A DNA stretch of 58,491 nt from Helicobacter vulpis (GTDB taxonomy: Bacteria; Campylobacterota; Campylobacteria; Campylobacterales; Helicobacteraceae), in the NCBI RefSeq assembly GCF_003660395.1, contig NZ_QXQT01000012.1:1-58491 (forward strand). Reading direction: 5' to 3'. The notes under the pieces were generated by a model that was not told the DNA's origin, searched no databases, and saw nothing but the letters and a program-made list of their open reading frames with translations. Below are positions 1 through 8,788 of the stretch, in pieces. Each line of letters starts with the position of its first letter. Positions within the stretch are counted from its first letter, which is position 1. The position numbers and the translations under genes are program-made.

Positions 1-241
1 GAGTTGTGGCGTGGCGACTTGGGGGGGGCTGTGGCGTGGTGGGTTCTAAACTCTGTGTTTCTGTCTTTGTGTGTGTTTCTGTCTTTGTGTCTAGGGGTAT
101 GGGGGCTTTGGGGGGAGGAGTTTGTTCTGCGTGGATCTGTACTGTGGGGCGCATTTTAAAAAACACCCCCACATACACCCCCAATGCCACAAGCACCCAC
201 AAGCACGCCAAGCCATAGAGTTTGAGCACCCTAAAACCCAT
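1..241 (-). CDS. secreted or membrane-anchored repeat protein, N-terminal part (cut by window edge)
   Basis: Eighty codons are open from an ATG at 241 to the window edge. The ATG lies 8 nt after the oppB stop with a GGAG ribosome site. The product starts MGFRVLKLYG, has one hydrophobic segment at about residues 8-28, then a Pro/Thr-rich linker with two copies of a TKTETx hexapeptide. In H. pylori the gene after oppB (HP1250) encodes a secreted SH3-type protein. Position and N-terminal anchor suggest the same gene, but the SH3 part would lie outside the window. The linker carries an 8-C run in coding sense. Function unknown. Confidence 0.6.
   Translation of the reverse strand, partial: MGFRVLKLYGLACLWVLVALGVYVGVFFKMRPTVQIHAEQTPPPKAPIPLDTKTETHTKTETQSLEPTTPQPPPSRHATT
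21..28. repeat. G8 homopolymer in the partial secreted-protein gene
   Basis: Eight consecutive G on the plus strand (C8 in the gene) fall in Pro codons about residues 71-74. Tracts of this length are slippage-prone in Helicobacter, so a frame switch is possible. Confidence 0.6.
55..90. repeat. 18-bp exact tandem repeat, two copies
   Basis: Copies at 55-72 and 73-90 are identical. In the minus-strand gene they encode two hexapeptides, TKTETH and TKTETQ. The unit length is a multiple of three, so copy-number change would alter linker length without breaking the frame. Confidence 0.75.
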
Positions 242-249
242 TAAAGCTC

Positions 250-1314
250 CTATCTCTTTTCAAAATCAATTCTAGGATCAACAAGACTATAAGTCAGATC
301 ACTCACCAAATTCACCACCAAGCCCAATAGTGTAAAGATATACAAAGAGGCAAAGACCACCGGGTAATCCCGATTGACAATGCTCTCAAAGCCTAGCAAG
401 CCTAGCCCATCTAGACTAAAGATGATCTCAATGAGCAAGCTCCCGCTAAAGAACACGCCCAAAAACGCGCTAGGGAAGCCTGCGATCACTAAGAGCATCG
501 CGTTTCTAAAGACATGCCCATAGAAAATACGCCCCTCAGAACACCCCTTTGCGCGCGCGCACAGAATGTAGAGCTTGCCCATTTCATCTAAAAAGGAGTT
601 TTTCACCAAGAGCGTCAAGGTGGCAAACCCCCCAATGCTCATGCACAACACCGGCAAAGCGATATGCCATAAATAATCTTTGATCTTGCCAAAGACGCTT
701 AAACTTGCAAAATCCTCGCTCACCAGCCCCTTTAAGGGGAAGATCTGCCAATAAGTCCCTGAAGCAAAGAGCACGATGAGGATAATGGCAAATAAGAAGG
801 AGGGGATGGCGTTTGCCACAATCACGGCGACACTGCTAGCGACATCAAAATGCGAATTATTATGGCGGGCTTTGTAAATGCCTAGGGGGATGGAGATAAG
901 GTAAATGAGCAAGGTACTAAAGAAGCCTAGCGAAATGGAGACGGGGAGTTTTTCTTTGATGAGATCGATCACGCCAATTTGGCGGTAAAAACTCTGCCCA
1001 AAGTCAAAGACCAAGTATTTTTTGAGCATCTCCACATAGCGCGTCCAAAGGGGTTTGTCAAAGCCATAGAGCTTAGTCAGCTCAGCATAGAGGGCAGAAT
1101 CCATGCCCTGCCCCCCCTTGTAACGGCTTTCGCTCAATTGTCTATCCTTGAGCGAGGTGCTGTTGGTTTCTTGATTGTTGATCCCACTGAGCCTAGCCAT
1201 CATCTGCTCCACAGGTCCGCCCGGAGCGCTTTGGATGATGAAAAAATTGATGGTGATGATGCCTAACAAGGTGGGGATGATGAGCCAAAGGCGTTTGAGG
1301 ATGTAGCGCGCCAT
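250..1314 (-). CDS. oppB: oligopeptide ABC transporter permease OppB/YejB
   Basis: A 354-residue inner-membrane permease of a binding-protein-dependent peptide importer. It starts with a classic OppB N-terminus ([18 protein letters not shown]) and a first membrane helix. A long periplasmic loop (about residues 30-100) is followed by about five more helices. The EAA-type cytoplasmic loop lies near [20 protein letters not shown]. It directly abuts oppA, so the two are co-translated, and is followed by the SH3-like gene. No oppC or ATPase gene is nearby; in H. pylori these are also encoded elsewhere. Orthologue of HP1251 by synteny. Confidence 0.92.
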   Translation of the reverse strand: MARYILKRLWLIIPTLLGIITINFFIIQSAPGGPVEQMMARLSGINNQETNSTSLKDRQLSESRYKGGQGMDSALYAELTKLYGFDKPLWTRYVEMLKKYLVFDFGQSFYRQIGVIDLIKEKLPVSISLGFFSTLLIYLISIPLGIYKARHNNSHFDVASSVAVIVANAIPSFLFAIILIVLFASGTYWQIFPLKGLVSEDFASLSVFGKIKDYLWHIALPVLCMSIGGFATLTLLVKNSFLDEMGKLYILCARAKGCSEGRIFYGHVFRNAMLLVIAGFPSAFLGVFFSGSLLIEIIFSLDGLGLLGFESIVNRDYPVVFASLYIFTLLGLVVNLVSDLTYSLVDPRIDFEKR

Positions 1315-3075
1315 TTAACGCTCCTTTTGCAGAGTTTTATCCCACCACAGCGTGGGCGAAAAACCATAGGGGGGTGAGATTTTGGGCATGCCCACCTTAT
1401 CCCAAAAGGCGATACGAAAGCTCGAGCCATAGAATTGGGGCACGACATAAAACCCCCATAAGAGCACGCGATCGAGCGCGCGCACATAGGCGATTTGACT
1501 CTCCCGATTGGGCGCGCTAATCACCCCCTTGATGAGCTGATCGATCACCGGGTTAGAAATCCCAGAATAATTGCGACTCCCTGCTTGGTTGGCGCTCTTA
1601 CTGCCCCAAAAATAGCGTTGCTCATTGCCCGGGAACAAAGATTCTCCAATCACCCCTGCAATCATGTCGTAGTCAAACTTTTTAACCCGGTTGGCGTATT
1701 GACTCAAATCCACCCTTTGCACACGCATTTCAATCCCCAAGATCTTGAGATCACGCGCGTACGCTAGGGCGAGGCGTTCAAACCCCGGGCTATTGAGCAA
1801 AATGGTGAAGGTGAAGGGTTGTTTGGTTTTGGCGTTGATGAGGCGGTTATGAGACACCACATAGCCCGCTTCTTTTAAGAGTTTTTGGGCGTATTTGAGA
1901 TTTTCACGCAGATTCTGCCCGAGTTTGGGCGCGCCATCTGTGCGGGGCACGATATAGGGACTGGTGAAAATTCTAGGGTTATAAGCTTCTAACTGGGTTT
2001 TGTAGCGATCTAAAATTTGAAGTTCCATGCCCTGGGGCAGCCCACTGGAGGCAAAGACAGAGTTGCTAAAATAGCTAGGCGAGCGGGTGTATTGGGAGAA
2101 GAAGAGATTGCGATTAGCCCATTCAAAATCAAAGGCGTAAAAAAGCGCTTCGCGCACCCGCAAGTCTTTAAAAAGGGGTCTACGGGTGTTGATAAAAAAG
2201 CCCTGCATGCCTGCGGGCAGCTCGTGTTTCAAGAGTACCTTGTGGATCTTGCCCTGTTCAATGCCCTTGCCCACATAGCCCCGCGCCCACACCTTCGCCG
2301 TGCTTTCATAGCGCCAATCATAAGCCCCGCTTAAAAACGCCTGCAAGGCTACCGAGTCGTCTTTATAGTATTCATAGACGAGGCGATCAAAATTGTATTG
2401 CCCCTTGATGGGGGGCAGATCGCGCGCCCAATAGTTTTTATTGCGCACATAGGTGATGCGCTTGCCCACATCAAAGGATTCAACCATGTAAGGACCGCTA
2501 GACACCGGGACCAGCAAGGAGGTTTTCTCAAAGTCATGTTTTTCAAAGAAATGTTTGGGGATCACCTGTAATTGCCCCAAAATCAAGGGCAGTTCGGTGT
2601 TGGTGTTGGTTTTAAAGGTGAATTTGATGTGGTACTTGTCTAGGACAATGGCTTGCTTCACATCTTCATAATACTGCCTAAATACCGGGTTGCTCTTGGT
2701 GATGGTGTCAAAGCTGTATTTGACATCTTGGGCGGTGATAGACACGCCATCGCTAAATTTAGCCCGGGGATCAATGCCAAAGATCACATAGCTACGATCG
2801 GGAGCGACTTCAATGTCATTGGCGATCAGAGCGTATTCGCTAAAGGGTTCGTCCAAACTTTGGGTGAGCAAGGTGTCATAGACCAACTCCAAGCCACTCG
2901 CCTTATTGCCCTTGAGGGTGAAGGGATTGAGAGTGTCAAAAGTGCCAATGGCATGGCTTCTTAGCACCCCGCCCTTAGGGGCATCAGGGTTGGCATAATC
3001 AAAATGGGTGAAGTGCTGGGCGTATTTTACATGCCCCCCCAAAGAGATATAGGCGCGCCCCATAGAGGCAAGCAC
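1315..3075 (-). CDS. oppA: oligopeptide-binding protein OppA, mature part; signal peptide out of frame
   Basis: A 586-residue SBP family 5 (OppA/YejA) solute-binding protein. It should bind peptides in the periplasm and pass them to OppB. The frame is open only from a GTG at 3075 and starts without a secretion signal. A proper signal peptide (3110-3027) lies just upstream in another frame, overlapping the trpS stop as ATGA. The frames meet at a 7-G tract (3034-3040), where eight G would give ...LWGAPISLWGGHVKYAQ. As read, the protein cannot be exported normally. This may be phase variation in the OFF state or a one-base sequencing error. Orthologue of HP1252. Confidence 0.88.
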   Translation of the reverse strand: MLASMGRAYISLGGHVKYAQHFTHFDYANPDAPKGGVLRSHAIGTFDTLNPFTLKGNKASGLELVYDTLLTQSLDEPFSEYALIANDIEVAPDRSYVIFGIDPRAKFSDGVSITAQDVKYSFDTITKSNPVFRQYYEDVKQAIVLDKYHIKFTFKTNTNTELPLILGQLQVIPKHFFEKHDFEKTSLLVPVSSGPYMVESFDVGKRITYVRNKNYWARDLPPIKGQYNFDRLVYEYYKDDSVALQAFLSGAYDWRYESTAKVWARGYVGKGIEQGKIHKVLLKHELPAGMQGFFINTRRPLFKDLRVREALFYAFDFEWANRNLFFSQYTRSPSYFSNSVFASSGLPQGMELQILDRYKTQLEAYNPRIFTSPYIVPRTDGAPKLGQNLRENLKYAQKLLKEAGYVVSHNRLINAKTKQPFTFTILLNSPGFERLALAYARDLKILGIEMRVQRVDLSQYANRVKKFDYDMIAGVIGESLFPGNEQRYFWGSKSANQAGSRNYSGISNPVIDQLIKGVISAPNRESQIAYVRALDRVLLWGFYVVPQFYGSSFRIAFWDKVGMPKISPPYGFSPTLWWDKTLQKER

Positions 3076-3110
3076 ACAAGCAAGATCCCCAAAATGCCGC
3101 GCGCGTTCAT
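3027..3110 (-). other. out-of-frame OppA signal peptide ORF
   Basis: The 27-codon reading begins MNARGILGILLVCLPLWGA and ends at a TAA just past the G tract. It has a basic N-region, a hydrophobic core and an A-x-A-like cleavage area. Its ATG overlaps the trpS stop (ATGA), the normal translational coupling for this operon, which marks it as the genuine oppA start. Confidence 0.8.
3034..3040. repeat. G7 (minus strand) tract at the oppA frame switch
   Basis: Seven C on the plus strand. Insertion of one base joins the signal peptide to the mature OppA frame; the present length leaves them apart. A likely contingency tract. Confidence 0.75.
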
Positions 3111-4087
3111 AGCAAGCCCATTAAGGTTTTGGCGTGTTGGTAGGTTTGCGCGGCGATGGGCTGGATCGCCTCTAAGCCCTCTTGCAAGATGGATGCAACA
3201 TACCCTCTTTGTGCTTGTAAGCGCGTATACGCCTCTCTAATTGGCTTAAAAGTTTCTGCCACAACTTCTATCAACGCCTTTTTAAAATCCCCATAGCCCT
3301 TCCCTTCAAACTGGGCTTCTACCTGTGCGCTCTCTTGTTGACTCAACAGGGCATAGATATTTAAAAGATTGTAAACCCCGGGGCGGGTGGGATCAAAGCG
3401 CAGAGTGCCTATTGAATCTGTGGTCGCCTTTTTGATTTTCTTGGCAATCAAGTCCGGCTCATCCAAGAGAAAGAGCGCGTGCAAAGCCCCCGGGTGCGAC
3501 TTGCTCATCTTGACTGAGGGGTCGTCTAAGCCCATCACCCGCGCGCCCACATCGCCAATCAAGGGCTTGGGCACTTTAAAGCACTCCCCAAAATCCCGAT
3601 TGAATTTGAGCGCGATATGGCGCGTGAGCTCTAGATGTTGCTTTTGATCTGCCCCCACCGGTACGCAATCTGTTTGGTAGAGTAAAATATCTGCTGCCAT
3701 GAGCACGGGATAGGTGAAAAGTCCGGCTAGGGGGCTTTTCTCTTTAGTGCTCTTGTCCTTAAATTGGGTCATGCGCGCTAAATCTCCCATAGACACGCCA
3801 CAACTGAGCAACCAGCACAGCGCCCCGTGCTCATTGACCTGACTTTGCATGAAGAGTTTGGATCGCTTAGGGTCAATCCCGCATGCCAACAATAGGGTTG
3901 CCATTTGCAAGCTTTGTTCTTGCAAGGCACTAGGGTTTTGGGGGGTGGTGAGCGCATGCGCATTCACCACGCAAAAAATGCTTTCATAGCGATCCTGCCA
4001 ATCTACCCATTGCTTAATCGCCCCTAGATAATTGCCCAAATGCATCCCCCCTGTGGGTTGAATCCCTGAAAACACGCGCTCTTTCAT
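3107..4087 (-). CDS. trpS: tryptophanyl-tRNA synthetase
   Basis: A 326-residue class I aminoacyl-tRNA synthetase that charges tRNA-Trp in the cytoplasm. The HIGH signature appears as GGMHLGNYLGA near residues 13-23 and the KMSKS loop as VKMSKSHPG near residue 192. Length is normal for bacterial TrpS. The gene overlaps the upstream bioC-like gene by 4 nt (ATGA). Its own TGA overlaps the oppA leader ATG, so bioC, trpS and oppA form one coupled operon. Orthologue of HP1253 in the same order. Confidence 0.97.
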   Translation of the reverse strand: MKERVFSGIQPTGGMHLGNYLGAIKQWVDWQDRYESIFCVVNAHALTTPQNPSALQEQSLQMATLLLACGIDPKRSKLFMQSQVNEHGALCWLLSCGVSMGDLARMTQFKDKSTKEKSPLAGLFTYPVLMAADILLYQTDCVPVGADQKQHLELTRHIALKFNRDFGECFKVPKPLIGDVGARVMGLDDPSVKMSKSHPGALHALFLLDEPDLIAKKIKKATTDSIGTLRFDPTRPGVYNLLNIYALLSQQESAQVEAQFEGKGYGDFKKALIEVVAETFKPIREAYTRLQAQRGYVASILQEGLEAIQPIAAQTYQHAKTLMGLL

Positions 4088-4806
4088 GCCAGTCCTTTCT
4101 GCAAATGTCCTACCAAAAACACCACCTCATAACTCAAAGATTCATAGGGGGCTTGAAAGCGCAAGGCTTTAGCCCGTTTAAAATCCAGCCCCCCGCCCAA
4201 CAAGCCCGCGTATTTGAGCTGGGCTAAAAAGGGCGCGCGCCCATCAAAGATCTGTTGAAAGCGCTCCACCCATAGACGCTTTTCAAAGCCTTCAAAACGC
4301 GCCTTTAAGATGTCTAAGACTTCTTCACACCCCCTTAGAGGCGAGTTTGTGCCTAAAAAGGTGTGCACCTCCTGCAAGCTCGCGCGCGTGTGGATGGCTA
4401 GGGCGATGTGGGTACAAGCGCGCGCCAACTTGGCACAAAGCCCGTCTAAATCCCGCGCCCATTGCAATGCTGAGGCGCTCACAAGCAAGCTACAGGGCAG
4501 AGTCTCCCAAGTTTCAAAATCTTGACAAATCAGGCGCACGCGATCCACCCTAGCGCACGCGCGCGGGTGTTCTTGCAACATCTCTAAGGCGCGATCCACC
4601 CCGATAAACTCGCCCACATGGATCTCAAAAAAGGGGAGGGCGTTGAGCACACTCCCCTGCCCACAACCCAAATCCACCATGCGCGCACAGCACTGGGGCG
4701 CGCACTCCTGTAAGAGGCGCGCGGCGATGCGTTGTTGCACCCCTGCATGGCGTGCATAGCTCTTTGCCCTTTTGCCAAAAGAATAAGGTTCGATCTCTCT
4801 TTGCAC
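4084..4806 (-). CDS. bioC: SAM-dependent methyltransferase, BioC-like
   Basis: A 240-residue class I methyltransferase. The SAM-binding motif I is MVDLGCGQGSVL near residues 43-54, followed by an acidic motif II (GVDRALEML) and a QDFETW motif III region. BioC methylates malonyl-ACP to start biotin synthesis. The H. pylori gene at this position (HP1254) is annotated BioC, and that name is taken from synteny. The substrate is not proven by sequence alone. First gene of the minus-strand run to oppB, divergent from secG. Confidence 0.75.
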   Translation of the reverse strand: MQREIEPYSFGKRAKSYARHAGVQQRIAARLLQECAPQCCARMVDLGCGQGSVLNALPFFEIHVGEFIGVDRALEMLQEHPRACARVDRVRLICQDFETWETLPCSLLVSASALQWARDLDGLCAKLARACTHIALAIHTRASLQEVHTFLGTNSPLRGCEEVLDILKARFEGFEKRLWVERFQQIFDGRAPFLAQLKYAGLLGGGLDFKRAKALRFQAPYESLSYEVVFLVGHLQKGLA

Positions 4807-4830
4807 AGACGCATTTTAGTAAAAATTTGC

Positions 4831-4836
4831 TAAGAT
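4831..4836 (+). promoter_or_regulatory. probable sigma-80 -10 box for secG
   Basis: TAAGAT preceded by TGC forms an extended -10 element, 26 nt before the secG ATG, which has a GGAGAATGT ribosome site. It lies in the only gap between the divergent bioC and secG genes. Confidence 0.45.
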
Positions 4837-4861
4837 TGGCGTTTATGTTGATGGAGAATGT

Positions 4862-5272
4862 ATGAGTAGCGTGTTGTTGGTGTTACAGATTGTCCTAGCT
4901 GTGGTGATTGTGATTGTGGTACTCTTGCAAAAGAGCTCAAGCATCGGGCTAGGGGCTTATAGTGGAAGCAATGAATCCCTCTTTGGAGCTAAGGGGCCGG
5001 CGAGCTTTTTAGCCAAGCTCACGATGGTTTTGGGCTTTTTATTTCTGAGCAACACCATCGCGTTGGGCTATCTTTACAATAAAGAGTACAATATCAGCGT
5101 GTTGGACAGCACGCCTAAAAACTCTCTAGTGCCCCTTGTGCCTCCCAGTGCACCCAGCACGCCTAGCACGCCCTCTAACCCCTTGAGCACCCCCCCGGCC
5201 AACCCTTTAAGCAACCCCTTACTCCAGAACGCGCCCACGCAAAACCCCCTCATCCCTAAAACCAACCCCTAA
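4862..5272 (+). CDS. secG: preprotein translocase subunit SecG with Pro/Ser tail
   Basis: A 136-residue auxiliary subunit of the SecYEG channel. Two membrane helices (about 3-22 and 53-72) flank the conserved cytoplasmic loop with [13 protein letters not shown] and [12 protein letters not shown]. After about residue 90 the protein becomes a low-complexity tail built of NPL and STP-like repeats. Typical SecG ends shortly after helix 2, so the tail is an extension. It has GGAG-type ribosome site and starts the plus-strand run secG-frr-pyrE-RDD. Orthologue of HP1255. Confidence 0.93.
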   Translation: MSSVLLVLQIVLAVVIVIVVLLQKSSSIGLGAYSGSNESLFGAKGPASFLAKLTMVLGFLFLSNTIALGYLYNKEYNISVLDSTPKNSLVPLVPPSAPSTPSTPSNPLSTPPANPLSNPLLQNAPTQNPLIPKTNP

Positions 5273-5280
5273 GGATCAGC

Positions 5281-5838
5281 ATGTTAGATGGCATTTACAA
5301 ACAAACCAGCGCGCAAATGCATAAGAGCTTGCAAGCGCTTTTAAAGGACTTCACCACCCTGCGTAGCGGCAAGGTGTCTATCAACTTAGTAGAAAATGTG
5401 CGCGTGGATTACTATGGCACACCCACCCCGCTCAACCAAGTTGGCTCCGTGATCGCCAGCGATGCGAGCACTTTGAGCATCACCCCTTGGGAGAAGAACC
5501 TTTTAAAAGACATTGAACGGGCGTTGCAAGAAGCCAATTTGGGCGTGAATCCCAATAATGATGGTGAGAGTGTGAAACTCTTCTTCCCTCCCATGACCTC
5601 TGAACAACGCAAGGAGATCGCCAAAGACGCTAAGGGCATGGGCGAAAAGGCGAAGGTGGCGGTACGCAATATCCGCCAAGACGCTAATAACCAGATCAAA
5701 AAGCTAGAAAAAGACAAAGAAATCAGCGAAGATCAGAGCAAAAAGGCGCTCGCTGAGGTGCAAAAGATCACCGACACAGCCATTAAAAAGATTGAAGACG
5801 CGCTCAAAGCTAAAGAAGAGGAGATTTTAAAACTCTAA
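5281..5838 (+). CDS. frr: ribosome recycling factor
   Basis: A 185-residue RRF, the usual length. It splits post-termination 70S complexes together with EF-G. The N-terminal helix, the [12 protein letters not shown] hinge motif, and the C-terminal helices with [20 protein letters not shown] and ISEDQSKKA are all present. The start ATG follows an AAGGATCAGC ribosome site 8 nt after secG. Its stop overlaps the pyrE ATG (TAATG), so pyrE is translationally coupled. Orthologue of HP1256. Confidence 0.98.
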   Translation: MLDGIYKQTSAQMHKSLQALLKDFTTLRSGKVSINLVENVRVDYYGTPTPLNQVGSVIASDASTLSITPWEKNLLKDIERALQEANLGVNPNNDGESVKLFFPPMTSEQRKEIAKDAKGMGEKAKVAVRNIRQDANNQIKKLEKDKEISEDQSKKALAEVQKITDTAIKKIEDALKAKEEEILKL

Positions 5839-6455
5839 TGGATATTTTGCGCATATACCAAGATTGTGGCGCGCTCTTAGAGGGGCATTTTCTACTCAGC
5901 AGCGGGAATCACTCCAATTTTTACTTACAATCGGCTAAAGTCTTAGAAGAGCCTAAATTAGCCGCACAACTCGCCCAAGCCCTAGCCCAAGAGATCATGG
6001 GTGCGGGTATGCGCGTTGATGGCGTGTGTTCTCCGGCTTTGGGGGGGATTTTAGCCGGTTATGAGCTCGCGCGCGCGCTCAACACGCGCTTTATTTTCAC
6101 CGAGCGCGTGAATGGGGCGATGACCCTTAGGCGCGGGTTTGAAGTCAGTCCCCAAGAAAAAATCCTCATCTGTGAGGACATCATCACCACGGGAGGTTCA
6201 GCCCTAGAAGCGGCTCATTGTGTGCAGGCGTTGGGCGCTCAGGTGATCGCCTTTGCCAGTTTGGCAAATCGGGGTTTTTGTGCGCGCACCAACGCCCCCG
6301 CCCCCACCAACACAGGGCATGCCTGCAAATTGCCCCCGGACATCCCCTTCTTTTCTTTAGCAGATTTTAATTTTGCCATGTACAAACCCGCGCATTGCCC
6401 TTTATGCGCCACCAGCGCGCCAGTCAAGCCGGGTAGCCGTGGGAATGAAAAATAA
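5838..6455 (+). CDS. pyrE: orotate phosphoribosyltransferase
   Basis: A 205-residue type I phosphoribosyltransferase that joins orotate to PRPP to give OMP in pyrimidine synthesis. The PRPP-binding motif is [18 protein letters not shown] near residues 112-129. The N-terminal part ([16 protein letters not shown]) is the family's orotate/PRPP loop region. It is coupled to frr at its start, and its end overlaps the RDD gene by 11 nt. Orthologue of HP1257. Confidence 0.96.
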   Translation: MDILRIYQDCGALLEGHFLLSSGNHSNFYLQSAKVLEEPKLAAQLAQALAQEIMGAGMRVDGVCSPALGGILAGYELARALNTRFIFTERVNGAMTLRRGFEVSPQEKILICEDIITTGGSALEAAHCVQALGAQVIAFASLANRGFCARTNAPAPTNTGHACKLPPDIPFFSLADFNFAMYKPAHCPLCATSAPVKPGSRGNEK

Positions 6456-6867
6456 CGCCCTAGAAACTTTCTCTTCTTTGCATGCGCGCGCGCGCTTAAA
6501 AGCCCTGTTGGTGGATATTTTCATGCTCTATACCCCCTTGCTTTACTTTAGCGCCTATGTGATCTTGGGCTCGGCGCAGAGTTTTAGAACCCATCAAGGC
6601 GTGATCTTTGCCTGTGTGGGGGTTTATGGGTTGATCAGCGCGCTCTTTGTGGCTGTAAGTGGGCAAACCCCCGGGTGGCGCTATGTGGGCTTAAAGCTTG
6701 TGGATTCTAAGAGTGGGGGTAGAGTGGGCTTTTGGCGGGCGTGGGGGCGTTTTGGGCTGTGGCTGGTGGTGGCTAGCACGCTTGTGGGGCTCTTCACACC
6801 CTTTTTCACGCGCCATAAACGCCTCTTGCACGATGTACTTTGTAGGACGGCGCTCACACAGGTTTAA
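6445..6867 (+). CDS. RDD family membrane protein
   Basis: About 140 residues from the ATG at 6445 (MKNNALETF), which overlaps the pyrE 3' end. A longer in-frame start at 6373 lies deep in pyrE and is not favoured. It has three hydrophobic segments and the RDD hallmark in [12 protein letters not shown], where Arg precedes and Asp lies in the first helix. The later motif [15 protein letters not shown] is typical of the family. Function unknown; some RDD proteins act in ion or osmolyte transport. Its TAA overlaps the mreC stop on the other strand. Orthologue of HP1258 by position. Confidence 0.85.
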   Translation: MKNNALETFSSLHARARLKALLVDIFMLYTPLLYFSAYVILGSAQSFRTHQGVIFACVGVYGLISALFVAVSGQTPGWRYVGLKLVDSKSGGRVGFWRAWGRFGLWLVVASTLVGLFTPFFTRHKRLLHDVLCRTALTQV

Positions 6868-7730
6868 GGCATGGTAACTAAGGTGGTGTAAAAGATCATG
6901 CCTGTTAAGTGCTTGATATTGAGCAAGGCTTTCTTGTAAGCGTAGTGATTTTCTACACTGGCGATGGTGCCCACAAAGATGCCCGCGCTAAAGATCCCAT
7001 CTAAACCGCTGGTGAGCACCACATCGCCCTGTTTGACAGGGGCATAGGCGGGCAAATAGTCCACATAGGTTTTGAAATTTTGGTTGGTGATAAAGCCATA
7101 ATAGATCTTCCCCCCACTTTGGATCATCACGCTATAAGTGGTGCGCGCGTCTCCATGCAAGAGTCCGATAAAACGCCCTTCTTTTTGCACGGCAATCCCG
7201 ATGGCGCGATCAAAGGCCACCATGCCTAAAATCTTATCTTTAGGATAGGGTGTTTGGACATCTAAAAGCAATTCATAGGTGTTGTTGAGTTGTGCAAAGC
7301 CATAGACACGCGTGAGTGTGTAGATGGGGGGGGTGTAAAGAGTGGGGGGGGTGAGTTCTGAATCGGACGCGCAGGTGGGGGGAGAGTAAGTGGCAAAGGG
7401 GGTACTCGCATTAGGGGTTTTAGGAGGATTGGGTAAAGAGGCTTGCAAGTTGGCTAGATCGTGTACCTCTAGGGCCAAAGCTTGGTTGCGCGCGTTCAAA
7501 TCGGCATAAGAAAACTGCAAACGCCGGTAGGATTCTAGCTCTTGTTGGTAGCGCGCGATGGTGTTTGCCTGATCAAAATGGCGTTGGTAGGCAGAGACCA
7601 AAGCGTCCTTGAGATTTAAAAAAGTGATCTTAACTTTGTCGCTGACAAAACTGCGCGACCCCCTAATATCTAGCACCCATAGCGCACACACGATCAAAAT
7701 AAAAATGAGCACCGTGCGCTTGCTAATCAT
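6864..7730 (-). CDS. mreC: rod shape-determining protein MreC
   Basis: A 288-residue bitopic membrane protein of the elongasome. It has an N-terminal membrane helix (about 7-24), a coiled coil (about 38-95) and the periplasmic beta domain (LTRVYGFAQLNN, VLTSGLDGIFSAGIFVG). Between coil and beta domain is a Pro/Thr-rich linker encoded by two C8 tracts (7326-7333 and 7344-7351). A slip in either would truncate MreC. The start lies 8 nt after mreB. Together with MreB it guides lateral wall synthesis and helical shape. Orthologue of HP1372. Confidence 0.93.
   Translation of the reverse strand: MISKRTVLIFILIVCALWVLDIRGSRSFVSDKVKITFLNLKDALVSAYQRHFDQANTIARYQQELESYRRLQFSYADLNARNQALALEVHDLANLQASLPNPPKTPNASTPFATYSPPTCASDSELTPPTLYTPPIYTLTRVYGFAQLNNTYELLLDVQTPYPKDKILGMVAFDRAIGIAVQKEGRFIGLLHGDARTTYSVMIQSGGKIYYGFITNQNFKTYVDYLPAYAPVKQGDVVLTSGLDGIFSAGIFVGTIASVENHYAYKKALLNIKHLTGMIFYTTLVTMP
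7326..7351. repeat. two C8 tracts in mreC
   Basis: Two runs of eight G on the plus strand, separated by 10 nt, encode two Thr-Pro-Pro stretches in the MreC linker. The reading frame is intact at the present lengths. Confidence 0.7.
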
Positions 7731-7737
7731 CCGCGCG

Positions 7738-8775
7738 CTACAAATCTCCCAAACTGCTCAATAGATCTAAATCCTCAATGGCGCGGCTAGTGCCCCTTGC
7801 CACTGCTAAAAGCGGTTCTTCACCCACAAAAACGGGCAATTTTACAATATTGCTCAGATATTTATCCAGCCCTCTGATGAGCGCCCCCCCACCGGTGAGC
7901 ACCACGCCATTTTCTACAATGTCGCCGGCTAAATCGGGCTTGACCTCTTCTAAAACCGCTTTGAGCGCGTTGCTGATTTCACGAATCTGCTCCTTGATCG
8001 CCTCGCGCACATCCTCACTGCTCAAAGTGATGGTGTTTAAAATCCCGCTCACCTGATCGCGCCCGCTGACCTCCATTGTCAAGGGGGGGTTGAGCTCAAT
8101 GGCTGAACCGATGGCGATCTTAATCTCTTCGCCCGTGCGCTCCCCAATTTGCAAGTTATAGGTTTTGCGTACATAATCCACAATGCTCGCGTCTAATTTA
8201 TTCCCCGCCACGCGGATACTCTTGCTCACCACCAGCCCGCCTAGACTGATCACCCCAATTTCTGTTGTGCCCCCGCCGATGTCCACAATCAAGCTCCCCT
8301 GGGGGTCCTTCACGGGCAGGCCCGCCCCAATGGCAGCAGCCATGGGCTCTTCAATCAAGAAGACCTCGCGCGCGCCAGCACTCATGGCACTTTCTTTAAC
8401 CGCCTTGCGCTCTACACTGGTCAAGCCATAGGGCACACAAACCATGATGCGGGGGCGAATCAAAGCCTTTCGTTGGTGGGCTTTCTCAATGAAATAGCGA
8501 ATCATTTTCTCGGTGATGTCAAAATCTGCGATCACGCCATCTTTCATGGGGCGGATCGCCTGCACCCCAGCGGGGGTTTTGCCAATCATCTCCTTAGCCT
8601 CGCTCCCCACAGCGAGCACCTCCTCCATGCGATCGTATTTGTTCAACTTGACCGCTACAATGGAGGGTTCATTGATGATGATTCCCTGTCCTTTGACAGA
8701 GACCACAGTGTTGGCTGTCCCTAAATCAATGGCAACATCATGCGAGAAAACACCGATGAGTTTATCCAGTATCAT
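7738..8775 (-). CDS. mreB: actin-like cell shape protein MreB
   Basis: A 345-residue bacterial actin. Phosphate-1 motif VAIDLGTANTVV lies at about 14-25 and phosphate-2 motif VDIGGGTTEIGVISLGG near 165. The adenosine motif VLTGGGALIRGL is near 292. It polymerises under the membrane and positions MreC and wall synthases. It lies between clpX and mreC in the fabZ-lpxA-clpX-mreB-mreC run. Orthologue of HP1373. Confidence 0.98.
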   Translation of the reverse strand: MILDKLIGVFSHDVAIDLGTANTVVSVKGQGIIINEPSIVAVKLNKYDRMEEVLAVGSEAKEMIGKTPAGVQAIRPMKDGVIADFDITEKMIRYFIEKAHQRKALIRPRIMVCVPYGLTSVERKAVKESAMSAGAREVFLIEEPMAAAIGAGLPVKDPQGSLIVDIGGGTTEIGVISLGGLVVSKSIRVAGNKLDASIVDYVRKTYNLQIGERTGEEIKIAIGSAIELNPPLTMEVSGRDQVSGILNTITLSSEDVREAIKEQIREISNALKAVLEEVKPDLAGDIVENGVVLTGGGALIRGLDKYLSNIVKLPVFVGEEPLLAVARGTSRAIEDLDLLSSLGDL

Positions 8776-8788
8776 AGACTTCTTTCTG

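Noticed and set aside
6-218. Plus-strand 70-codon ORF at the left edge
   Set aside because: It is antisense to the better supported minus-strand gene, low in complexity and has no ribosome site.
979-1266. Plus-strand ORF inside oppB
   Set aside because: Shadow of oppB; no family resemblance or ribosome site.
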